Below are positions 6,828-12,009 of a DNA stretch of 12,009 nt, piece after piece. Origin of the DNA: JALSRY01 sp964428275 (lineage in GTDB: Bacteria; Planctomycetota; Phycisphaerae; UBA1845; Fen-1342); assembly GCA_964428275.1 (NCBI GenBank), contig CAYRXN010000081.1, positions 1-12,009 on the forward strand, given 5' to 3'. A model generated the notes under the pieces. The model was not told where the DNA came from. It saw only the letters and a list, made by a program, of their open reading frames with translations, and did not search any database. The translations under genes and the position numbers were made by a program. The first letter of the stretch is position 1; the number at the start of each line of letters is the position of its first letter.

Positions 6828-7525
6828 TGGACGTGGACCGATTCGAACAACTTGTCAGTCGCTGGCTCGACGAGCCGCAGCGCGAGGATCTGCTCGAAGA
6901 GATCGAGACGTGCTGCGCGCAGGCTCCCGATCTTCGAACCGTTTACGAGGCGTGGGTGCGGCTCGACGCACTGATCCGCGCCGCCGGGCGCGACGTGGAC
7001 GCGGCGGTGGACTGGGCGCGGCTGCGAGCCCGGGTGCTGGCATGTTGCGCCGCTGAGTTGCCCGATGACGACTTCGAGCGTTTTCTGCGCGCCTCGACCG
7101 GGCTCGACGCGGCGGTGGACTGGGCGCGACTGCGCGATCGCATCGCCGCTTCGGTACGCAGGGACTCGACGCGCGCCGCCCGCGGTTGGAACCGGCCGGG
7201 GCTGCGGACCGCGGTGGCGTTGCTGGCCACGGCCGCGACGCTGCTGCTGGTTTCGCCGCGGATCGTCGCCTGGCGCAAGCGCGCGCCGGCAGGCGGCACG
7301 CACACGAGCCTCCTCCACGCCGGAACGGCCGCAAACGTCTTCGGTCGCGGTGTGGTCAGGTTGCGGATCGGTCCGCCGCCGGGGGGACGGCGCTGGGTCG
7401 CTGCGTCACAGGCCGCGCTGGCGTCCGGTCGCCAGGCCGAAGGTTCCGAGTTCTACATGATGATCGATTCGCCACGGCCGGTCGTCGAGGCGGGTCATCG
7501 TCTTTCGCCGTTCGGTTTCCAGTAG
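6827..7525 (+). CDS. Single-pass membrane protein coupled to the sigma factor, probable anti-sigma regulator
   Basis: This is a 232-residue protein. The cytoplasmic part (1-125) is acidic and helical. Its beginning, RFEQLVSRWLDEPQREDLLEEIE...DLRTVYEAWVRLDALIRAA, resembles the N-terminal regions of FecR-like anti-sigma factors of planctomycetes in my recollection. It then has two copies of DAAVDWARLR (58-67 and 94-103). One hydrophobic segment (about 127-147) with Arg/Lys just after it is followed by an external tail of about 80 residues rich in Gly, Arg and Pro. No zinc-binding HXXXCXXC anti-sigma motif is present; the CC pairs at 29-30 and 73-74 do not fit it. Its function is inferred from overlap with the sigma gene, membrane topology and the N-terminal resemblance. 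The C-terminal tail has no family I recognise, so it could be a non-canonical anti-sigma factor. Confidence 0.78.
   Translation: MDVDRFEQLVSRWLDEPQREDLLEEIETCCAQAPDLRTVYEAWVRLDALIRAAGRDVDAAVDWARLRARVLACCAAELPDDDFERFLRASTGLDAAVDWARLRDRIAASVRRDSTRAARGWNRPGLRTAVALLATAATLLLVSPRIVAWRKRAPAGGTHTSLLHAGTAANVFGRGVVRLRIGPPPGGRRWVAASQAALASGRQAEGSEFYMMIDSPRPVVEAGHRLSPFGFQ
6998..7128 (+). repeat. In-frame direct repeat within the probable anti-sigma gene
   Basis: The 23 bases at 6998-7020 recur exactly at 7106-7128, an offset of 108 bp or 36 codons, and similarity continues for a few more bases. Both copies encode DAAVDWARLR followed by a basic residue and a hydrophobic helix. Near-complete DNA identity, not only protein identity, points to a fairly recent internal duplication or gene conversion. 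Confidence 0.8.
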
Positions 7526-7527
7526 GG
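7524..7527 (+). promoter_or_regulatory. Shine-Dalgarno AGGG overlapping the upstream stop codon
   Basis: AGGG overlaps the last two bases of the TAG stop of the membrane regulator and lies 9 nt before the ATG at 7537. This supports that start over the in-frame ATG at 7558 and implies coupled translation of the three-gene unit. Confidence 0.5.
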
Positions 7528-7536
7528 CGTGTTTCC

Positions 7537-8619
7537 ATGATCTGCCGTTTCCGCCACATGCATCGCGTTTGCGTTCTGGGGGTTGTCGCAGGAGGGCTGC
7601 TCGCCGTTCCGGGGACGGCCCGGGGCCAATCCGCACGCGATTCGGTGGAGCTGGCGCTGGACCGGCCGGCCCCGGACATCGCGATCCCGCTCTCACCGAT
7701 GCGCGAGGCCCTGGAACGTATCGAGCAAAAGACCGGCCTGCGGTTCGCGATCGACGAAACCCTGTTCGACTACATGCCCTACGGCAAGCAAACCCGCATC
7801 GCGGTGACGATCCGGGACACGAGCGTGCGCGCCGGTCTGTCGCGCATGCTCGACGGGCTGGGGCTGGCCATGCGGGTGGACAAGGGTGCGGTCGGAATCC
7901 GACCGGGCCCCGTACTGCGGCGGCTCGGGCGGCGGCTGACGGCGCGGGAAATCGAGCTGCTGGGCAGGCTGGCGTCCGGCCCGTGGAGCCGGCTGGCGCG
8001 TGGCGCTGCCGCCGTAGCTCTGGACCTGCGATTGCCGCCGGAAACCCGACCGCGCGAGCGGCTGGACCGTGCGCTGGCCCAGGTGCACGCGCCCAATGCG
8101 CTGCGTCAGCTCGAGGCCGCCTGCCAGACACTGGGCTGGGTGTGGTACCCGCAGGGGGATGCCGTCGTCGTGTATCCGCGGGCCGAAGATATCCGGCGGC
8201 GCCTGAGTCGGCCGCTCGATCTCGATTTCCATCGCATACCACTCGACGAGCTGCTGGTCACGCTTGGCCAGCGCGTCGGCGTGCTCGTACGCTTCGAGCC
8301 GGGAGCGCTCGGCAAGATTGCCGCCAGCCAGCGCACTGTGGACCTGACCCAGCGCGGCGTCAGCGTACGCCAGGTGCTCGAACGCATCTGCGGCAACACC
8401 GGGCTGCGCTACGAGCTCGACGGCGAGGGCATCTTCGTCCACGGCCCCGCCTCCGAGGCGATCGGCCCCACCGCCGCCAGTATCCAGCAGTGGGTGCGCA
8501 TCGAGCTCGAACTCCGCTCCGGCGTCAAAATGGACGTATTTCTGCGCCAGGACCAGCTCCCGCCCGACCTGCACCGCGAGATGCAAGAGAAGCTGCGCGA
8601 GGTGCTCAAACAGCCCTGA
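7537..8619 (+). CDS. Exported protein with STN-like (secretin/TonB short N-terminal) modules
   Basis: This is a 360-residue protein. A signal peptide is visible: basic RFRHMHR, hydrophobic VCVLGVVAGGLLAV, then GTARG-QS with likely cleavage near residue 30. The first STN-like module is about 40-122 (PMREALERIEQKTGLRFAID...ITIRDTSVRAGLSRMLDGLGLAMRVDKGAVGIR). Another is about 228-303 (IPLDELLVTLGQRVGVLVRF...VDLTQRGVSVRQVLERICGNTGLRYELDGEGIFVHG). Between them, 162-215 looks like a degenerate copy ending GWVWYPQGDAVVVYP. STN domains cap TonB receptors involved in sigma/anti-sigma surface signalling and also occur at the N-termini of secretins. No barrel or secretin domain follows; the C-terminus is a short helical tail. 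It is 11 bp downstream of the membrane regulator and co-directional with the sigma factor. The inferred role is a periplasmic partner of that regulator. Confidence 0.8.
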   Translation: MICRFRHMHRVCVLGVVAGGLLAVPGTARGQSARDSVELALDRPAPDIAIPLSPMREALERIEQKTGLRFAIDETLFDYMPYGKQTRIAVTIRDTSVRAGLSRMLDGLGLAMRVDKGAVGIRPGPVLRRLGRRLTAREIELLGRLASGPWSRLARGAAAVALDLRLPPETRPRERLDRALAQVHAPNALRQLEAACQTLGWVWYPQGDAVVVYPRAEDIRRRLSRPLDLDFHRIPLDELLVTLGQRVGVLVRFEPGALGKIAASQRTVDLTQRGVSVRQVLERICGNTGLRYELDGEGIFVHGPASEAIGPTAASIQQWVRIELELRSGVKMDVFLRQDQLPPDLHREMQEKLREVLKQP

Positions 8620-8671
8620 CCGCAACGTCCCCGCGCCGCGGAACCACCCACACGCAAAGACGACGCCACAG

Positions 8672-8695
8672 GTCCGCACGCAGCGGACGGTCCGC
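8672..8695 (+). terminator. Alternating GTCCGC/GCGGAC stem, possible terminator without U-tract
   Basis: GTCCGC (8672-8677), GCGGAC (8683-8688) and GTCCGC (8690-8695) occur in succession, so the middle element can pair with the first across a 5-nt loop. It lies 52 bp after the STN-protein stop. No run of T follows, so intrinsic termination is uncertain. Confidence 0.25.
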
Positions 8696-8709
8696 GGAAC
8701 GTCCTGCGC

Positions 8710-8750
8710 CCGGCGCTCCTGTCGTTTCGCGCTGCGCCGCGAAGCGCCGG
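8710..8750 (+). terminator. Strong nested hairpin region, possible operon end
   Basis: CCGGCGCT (8710-8717) is perfectly complementary to AGCGCCGG (8743-8750). Within it, CGTTTCGCG (8723-8731) pairs with CGCGAAGCG (8738-8746) over 9 bp with one G-T pair and a 6-nt loop. The two stems share bases 8743-8746, so they compete at one edge. No T-tract follows. It could end the sigma-factor operon by a Rho-dependent or stem-only mechanism, or be a structured RNA. Confidence 0.35.
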
Positions 8751-8789
8751 CCGGTTGTTCCGCCGTCGCGTACCCGGGCCCGCCAGGCC

Positions 8790-8845
8790 AATTATGCCCG
8801 CTTGCGTAATTTAGCATGTATCAGTATTGAATGATAGGAAAATGT
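8790..8845 (+). promoter_or_regulatory. AT-rich promoter-like island upstream of the porin
   Basis: About 54 bp here are near 35% GC, against roughly 70% around them. TTGCGT (8802-8807) and TATTGA (8825-8830) have a 17-bp spacing, though each matches consensus at only about half of its positions. If this is the porin promoter, the transcript has a leader of about 165 nt. The region could also drive transcription leftward. Confidence 0.4.
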
Positions 8846-8903
8846 CGCACGCCCGGCGCGCGATGACTTGGCGCCGCAACCGCCGCGCCGTTTAATGCGG
8901 ATC

Positions 8904-8929
8904 GGGCACGTCCCGGCGCGGGGACGCCC
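8904..8929 (+). other. Leader hairpin upstream of the porin
   Basis: CGTCCC (8909-8914) and GGGACG (8921-8926) form a perfect 6-bp stem with a 6-nt loop. It is extended below a 2-nt bulge by GGG (8904-8906) pairing with CCC (8927-8929). It lies within the predicted porin leader RNA. Confidence 0.35.
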
Positions 8930-8943
8930 ACGCACGCAGGCGA

Positions 8944-8980
8944 CGCGATTCGTTCGGCGCGGTTCGAATCGCGGCGCCGA
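8944..8980 (+). promoter_or_regulatory. Two mutually exclusive hairpins just before the porin ribosome-binding site
   Basis: Stem A pairs CGCGATTCG (8944-8952) with CGAATCGCG (8965-8973), 9 bp perfect. Stem B pairs TCGGCGC (8954-8960) with GCGCCGA (8974-8980), 7 bp perfect. The strands interleave with no linker between the two 3' arms, so both cannot easily form at once. Stem B ends 12 nt before the Shine-Dalgarno. A role in regulating porin translation or transcription is inference. Confidence 0.35.
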
Positions 8981-8992
8981 CCACCACACACT

Positions 8993-8997
8993 GGGGA
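8993..8997 (+). promoter_or_regulatory. Shine-Dalgarno GGGGA of the porin gene
   Basis: GGGGA lies 8 nt upstream of the ATG at 9006, which begins a clear signal peptide. This excludes the upstream in-frame starts within the non-coding leader. Confidence 0.55.
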
Positions 8998-9005
8998 TTG
9001 GCACG

Positions 9006-10511
9006 ATGAATCGACTGGCACGCACGCTTGTTGGAACGTGGATGGCGCTCGCCCTCGTCACGACCGGCACCGCGGCGCCGCCCGCCGGCGCCACGTCCGC
9101 GGCGAACGAAGACAATCTCGCCGTTCTGGAAGCGATCTACGCTGCGCAGCAGAAGCGTCTGGGCGAGCTCGAAAGGCAGGTGGCCGCGGTCGTCCAGGAT
9201 GCCGACGCCGCCCGTATCGCCGCGATGAAGCGGCAGATCCGCGAGGTGCTCAGCGATGCGGAGTTCCGCGAGTCGCTCGTGCCGACCACGACGCAGGTGG
9301 GTTACGACAAGGGTTTCTACATCAAGACCACCGACGACAGGTTCTCGCTGCGCGTCTCGTGGATCGCCCAGTTCCGCTGGACGCACTACGGAACCGGCAG
9401 CCGCAACCGCTACCTCACCCCGCGGCTCGAGCGTGACGACCGCACCGGTTTCGATTTCGCCCGCCTGCGGCTGCGCTTCTACGGCCACGCGTGGGACCCC
9501 GACCTGACCTACTTCTTCTCGTTCACGCACGCGGCCAACACGCGCTACGACGTGCGCCCGATCTACGCCTGGCTGAACTACCGCTTCTGCGACGCGTTCC
9601 AGGTTTCCGTCGGCGAAATGCGGCTGGCCAGCACGCGGGCCCAGACGTCGGCGATCACGCGCTACCAGCTGGTCGAGCTGCCGTTTTCGGACGCGGTCTT
9701 CGGGGCCGGCGTGGGGCTGGGGGTGCGGATGTGGGGGCGTCTGTTCGACCGGCGCATCACCTGGTACCTCGATGTGGTCAACGCGATGAACTCGCCGGCC
9801 AATCGCACGATCACCAACGACCCCGCCGAACTCGACAACAGCCCCGCCATCCTGCTGCGGGTGATCTGGCACGCTCTGGGCGACAACCCCGGCAAGGAGT
9901 TTCCCAACCAGTCGGACACGGCGTTTCACGAATCGCCCGCGCTGGACCTGGGCGTGCACTACTGGTTCGACGACGACGAGGGGACGGCGTTCACGTCGCG
10001 CATCCCGTTCGCCAACCCCAACCGCCAGTGGGGCCAGGGCGCGTTCGGACTGACCAACTCCAACGGCATGCAGGTTCACACGGTCGGCTACGAGGCGGCG
10101 TTCCAGTATCGCGGCTTCGCGGCCGTTTCCGAGTTTCACGTGCGATTCCTCGACCCCCGCCGGGCCGGCCGCCGACCGTTTACGCCCTGGTGGCTGATGA
10201 CCCGCGAGGGCGATACGACGAGCTTCTACGGCGGGTACCTGCAGATGGGGTACTTCCTGCCGATCCCCGGCCTGGAGCGCAAGCTGGAGATCGCGGCCCG
10301 CGTCGAGGGCGTCGGCGGCATCGACCCCGGCAACCAGGGATCGTGGATGTACACCGCCGGCGTGAACTACTTCATCCACGGCGAAAAGGTCAAGCTCCAG
10401 GCGGATATCTCGAAGATCGAGGAATCGCCGATCTCGAGCGGCACCTACGGAATCGCCAACGTCAACGACAAGGCGATCCTCGCCCGCGTGCAGTTGCAGG
10501 TGGCATTCTAG
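9006..10511 (+). CDS. Phosphate-selective porin O/P (OprO/OprP) family outer-membrane porin
   Basis: This is a 501-residue precursor. The signal peptide is about 1-23 or slightly longer (MNRLARTLVG...LALVTTGTAA). A charged coiled-coil segment (about 35-85) contains EAIYAAQQKRLGELERQVAAVVQD, like the periplasmic coil that helps trimerise this family. The remainder is barrel-like, with alternating aromatic and polar strands: FSLRVSWIAQFRWTHY, FARLRLRFYGHAWDPDLTYFFSFT, PIYAWLNYRFCDAFQVSVGEMRL, AVSEFHVRFLD, YLQMGYFLP and a last strand ILARVQLQVAF ending in Phe, as BAM substrates require. OprO/OprP family porins pass phosphate or polyphosphate, but many relatives have unknown cargo and no phosphate-specific context is visible. 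The gene is monocistronic, with its own AT-rich promoter region and structured leader. It is not obviously linked to the ECF operon upstream. Confidence 0.88.
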   Translation: MNRLARTLVGTWMALALVTTGTAAPPAGATSAANEDNLAVLEAIYAAQQKRLGELERQVAAVVQDADAARIAAMKRQIREVLSDAEFRESLVPTTTQVGYDKGFYIKTTDDRFSLRVSWIAQFRWTHYGTGSRNRYLTPRLERDDRTGFDFARLRLRFYGHAWDPDLTYFFSFTHAANTRYDVRPIYAWLNYRFCDAFQVSVGEMRLASTRAQTSAITRYQLVELPFSDAVFGAGVGLGVRMWGRLFDRRITWYLDVVNAMNSPANRTITNDPAELDNSPAILLRVIWHALGDNPGKEFPNQSDTAFHESPALDLGVHYWFDDDEGTAFTSRIPFANPNRQWGQGAFGLTNSNGMQVHTVGYEAAFQYRGFAAVSEFHVRFLDPRRAGRRPFTPWWLMTREGDTTSFYGGYLQMGYFLPIPGLERKLEIAARVEGVGGIDPGNQGSWMYTAGVNYFIHGEKVKLQADISKIEESPISSGTYGIANVNDKAILARVQLQVAF

Positions 10512-10550
10512 CGCAACGTCTGCGCGGGGAGGCCGCCGGCAAGTGCTTCG

Positions 10551-10567
10551 TGCGGCCTTCGGCCGCA
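10551..10567 (+). terminator. Hairpin TGCGGCC-TTC-GGCCGCA, probable porin terminator
   Basis: A perfect 7-bp stem with a 3-nt loop starts 39 bp after the porin stop, in the convergent spacer between the porin and the RNase HII-like gene. No T-run follows on either strand. A weaker 5-bp stem (GCGCA/TGCGC) begins at the stop codon itself. Termination is plausible from position and stability only. Confidence 0.45.
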
Positions 10568-10572
10568 ACCAG

Positions 10573-10620
10573 AAGGACAGAGGGAGCAAGGGACCAAGGG
10601 ACTGAGGGACTGAGGGATCA
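10573..10620. repeat. Six tandem copies of an 8-bp unit, consensus AGGGACYR
   Basis: Consecutive units are AAGGACAG, AGGGAGCA, AGGGACCA, AGGGACTG, AGGGACTG and AGGGATCA. The purine-rich strand is the plus strand. The array lies in the convergent spacer after the porin terminator candidate and is not coding. The period of 8 is not a multiple of three, and it differs in composition from the GC-rich surroundings. Confidence 0.85.
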
Positions 10621-10637
10621 GAAGCCCAAATGCGCGT

Positions 10638-10697
10638 GAAGGTCCCGGTCGCCGCCGCGTGAGCAATCCGTGCGGCGCGCGAAAACCTCCGACCTTC
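10638..10697. other. Long-range stem GAAGGTC/GACCTTC in the convergent spacer
   Basis: GAAGGTC (10638-10644) is complementary to GACCTTC (10691-10697) across 46 nt. The intervening sequence contains a CGCCGC/GCGGCG pairing possibility. It lies 20 bp beyond the stop of the leftward RNase HII-like gene, so it could contribute to ending that transcript. The evidence is weak. Confidence 0.2.
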
Positions 10698-10717
10698 GTG
10701 ATACGGCGCGCAGCCGT

Positions 10718-11677
10718 TCAGCGCGTGCGCACGAACCATCGCGGATCGAGGCCGGCGGCGGGCAGCACGGACTCGATCTCACCGAGAAAGCGGCGGGCGT
10801 CCACGTAGTAGCCGGCGGTCGGCCGCACCTCCGGCGCCAGTTTCCGCCAGTAGGCGTTGAAACGCGCCATCATCGCCTCGCGCACGTACTTGGCGACCAT
10901 GCTCGCCAGCGCGACGGGCAGGTGGAGCTTGTCGGCATCCACCGCGAACTCGATGAACCAGTCGCCGCCGGGAGCGCTCAACTGATAGCGGCTGCGCTGC
11001 GGCGACACCTCGATTTCGCGCAGGTCCCGTTCGGGGAACGCCGTCCGCAGCAGTCGCCGATAGTCCTGCCGTCCGCCGAGCCGATCGATCCGCACGACCA
11101 GCGTCTGATCGCGCGCGGCCCGTCCGGCCAGCGCGATCAGTTTCAGGACGTGCTCGATCAGGACGGCGGCCTTGTTGCGCGTCTGCGCGACGCGCTCGTT
11201 GAACGCCTGCTCGGTCACCAGCTCCACCCGCAACAGGCGGCACACGACGCCGGCGGCGCGCATCGTCTGTCCCAACCGCTCCGAAATCGCCTCGTAGCGC
11301 GTCTGCCGGGCGTCGATCGGCAGCGGTACGGCCAGGCCCCGATACCACGGCAGCACGCCGTGCTCGTCGGGGCGAAACCCCAGCCAGGCCAGCAGGCGGT
11401 CGAGTTGCGTGCACTCCGCGCCGGCGGCGGCCGCGAACGCCAACACGGTGCGTTCGAGCGTGTGCAACCCCTTCTTGCGGTCGAAGGCGCGCTTGGAGTC
11501 GTTGACCGGAAGCCGCCAGCCGCCGCGCCGGCTCGTGCGCGTCACCGCGCCGTCGAGCAGCTTCCAGAAATCGGCCCGGAGGTGTTGTTCGGGCACGTCC
11601 CAGAGCGTCAGGCCCAGCACGAGAGGGCCGAGTGTCGGGCCGTAACCGGCTTCGTCGATCCCGACGACCCGCGGCAC
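10718..11677 (-). CDS. Divergent RNase HII-like nuclease with GYG in place of the GRG motif
   Basis: This is a 319-residue protein starting at GTG. The N-terminus VVGIDEAGYGPTLGPLV (4-20) matches the RNase HII opening GxDEAGRGxxxGP, with catalytic D8 and E9. VNDSK (58-62) matches the DSKK motif. A third acidic residue is D198 in VVRIDRLGG. The fourth fits D249 in DADKLHLPVALASMVAKYVRE, which aligns with the conserved D...AAASIxAKVxRD segment. All four D-E-D-D positions are therefore visible. Two features are unusual: Arg of the GRG motif, which senses the RNA 2'-OH at RNA-DNA junctions in RNase HII, is Tyr12. The distance from D8/E9 to the third acidic residue is about 190 residues instead of about 100, reflecting an insertion near 85-180. 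Activity on RNA/DNA hybrids is therefore not certain. The gene starts one base after the MlaE-type permease stop (TGA-C-GTG), so the two are co-translated. The upstream GGGGTGG serves as Shine-Dalgarno. Confidence 0.8.
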   Translation of the reverse strand: MPRVVGIDEAGYGPTLGPLVLGLTLWDVPEQHLRADFWKLLDGAVTRTSRRGGWRLPVNDSKRAFDRKKGLHTLERTVLAFAAAAGAECTQLDRLLAWLGFRPDEHGVLPWYRGLAVPLPIDARQTRYEAISERLGQTMRAAGVVCRLLRVELVTEQAFNERVAQTRNKAAVLIEHVLKLIALAGRAARDQTLVVRIDRLGGRQDYRRLLRTAFPERDLREIEVSPQRSRYQLSAPGGDWFIEFAVDADKLHLPVALASMVAKYVREAMMARFNAYWRKLAPEVRPTAGYYVDARRFLGEIESVLPAAGLDPRWFVRTR

Positions 11678-11678
11678 G

Positions 11679-12009
11679 TCACCACCCCAGCACGTAGAAC
11701 ACGGCGGTGAAGATCATGTCCGCCCCGATCAGCATCACGATGCACTTGACGACGGTGGTGGTCGTGGCCCGGCCGACGCCTTCGGCGCCGCCGCGGACGT
11801 GCAGCCCTTCGTAGCAGGCCAGCGCGGCGATGATGATTCCGAAGACGAGCGACTTGCTCAGACCGGTGAGGTAGTCGGCCAGACCGACGGCGTCGGCGGT
11901 GATGTCGAGGTAGACCTCCGGGCTGATCCCCAGGACGAACACGCCGGTGAGCATACCGCCGAGCACGCCGACCACGTCCGCCAGAATCGAGAGGCCGACC
12001 AGCATGAGC
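11679..12009 (-). CDS. mlaE: MlaE/YrbE-family ABC lipid-transport permease (partial, N-terminus off window)
   Basis: The frame is open to the right edge, so the ATG at 12005 is internal. The visible 110 residues are the C-terminal part of a protein that is usually about 260 residues long. Diagnostic features are LSILADVVGVLGGM near the start of the fragment, LTGLSKSLVFGIIIAALACYEGLHVRGGAEGVGRATTTTVVK, and a last membrane helix IVMLIGADMIFTAVFYVLGW. MlaE permeases pair with an MlaF ATPase and an MCE-domain substrate protein (MlaD) to move phospholipids between the inner and outer membranes. Those partners would be expected beyond the right edge or elsewhere. It is followed after one base by the RNase HII-like gene, an operon mate with no obvious functional link. 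The symbol marks the family; orthology to E. coli mlaE is not proven. Confidence 0.9.
   Translation of the reverse strand, partial: LMLVGLSILADVVGVLGGMLTGVFVLGISPEVYLDITADAVGLADYLTGLSKSLVFGIIIAALACYEGLHVRGGAEGVGRATTTTVVKCIVMLIGADMIFTAVFYVLGW

Larger units (their letters stand above)
8620..9005 (+). other. Gene-free stretch between the STN protein and the porin
   Basis: No plausible gene is seen on either strand; the open frames here are GC-driven shadows. The first half (to about 8760) contains GC-rich stems that may end the upstream operon. It is followed by an AT-rich promoter-like island at 8790-8845 and a leader of about 160 nt with further strong stems. The individual elements are listed separately. 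Confidence 0.7.

Noticed and set aside
7186..8619. Longer frame extending the STN protein upstream to 7186
   Set aside because: The extension overlaps the membrane regulator in another frame, and a signal peptide with a matching ribosome-binding site begins at 7537.
9018..9040. Sigma54-like TGGCACG near the porin start
   Set aside because: No GC doublet at the required -12 spacing, and it lies inside the porin signal-peptide coding sequence.
8892..10739. 615-codon minus-strand open frame over the porin
   Set aside because: It is antisense to a porin with a clear signal peptide, beta strands and terminal Phe. Its own product is compositionally biased and unrecognisable.
1..12009. CRISPR arrays, insertion sequences, tRNA or rRNA genes
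   Set aside because: No regularly spaced repeats of suitable length, transposase motifs, terminal inverted repeats, or tRNA/rRNA-like sequences were seen on reading either strand.

Overview
The window is 12 kb of uniformly GC-rich DNA (clearly above 65% by eye) from a Gram-negative-type bacterium. It encodes an outer-membrane porin, an MlaE-type lipid-transport permease and an inner-membrane multiheme cytochrome. The ECF sigma factor followed by a small membrane-anchored regulator, the long RNase HII-like protein with a GYG motif, and the overall gene style suggest Planctomycetota or a relative. That assignment is inference; no rRNA or marker gene is present. Because GC is so high, several very long open frames (up to 907 codons) are antisense or out-of-frame shadows and are not annotated.

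Left part (1-4714). A gene on the minus strand runs off the left edge. It encodes a YgfK-family oxidoreductase: a dihydroorotate-dehydrogenase-like half followed directly by two 4Fe-4S motifs, without the FAD/NADPH domain found between them in E. coli YgfK. Divergent from it, across a 250-bp spacer with operator-like dyads, is an octaheme NapC/NirT-type inner-membrane cytochrome c that resembles the ImcH-type quinol oxidases of extracellular electron transfer. An ABC ATPase of the iron-siderophore/cobalamin type converges on the cytochrome gene; its permease and binding protein are not in the window.

Middle (4715-8619). A compact membrane-anchored histidine kinase is followed on the same strand by a tightly packed three-gene unit. 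This unit is an ECF sigma factor, a single-pass membrane protein that overlaps it by one base (probable anti-sigma factor), and an exported protein built from STN-like secretin/TonB short-N modules. Together they look like a cell-envelope signalling module. The absence of a response regulator next to the kinase, and of any receptor or secretin next to the STN protein, is notable.

Right part (8620-12009). A 386-bp non-coding stretch holds GC-rich hairpins, an AT-rich promoter-like island and a structured leader. It precedes a phosphate-selective-porin (OprO/OprP) family gene. The convergent spacer after the porin carries a hairpin and six copies of an 8-bp tandem unit. On the minus strand a permease of the MlaE family (cut by the right edge) and a divergent RNase HII-like nuclease are separated by a single base and form an operon reading leftward.

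Best candidates for something new are the ECF/membrane-regulator/STN-protein unit, the FAD-less YgfK, the RNase HII homologue with GYG in place of GRG, and the mutually exclusive hairpins in the porin leader.
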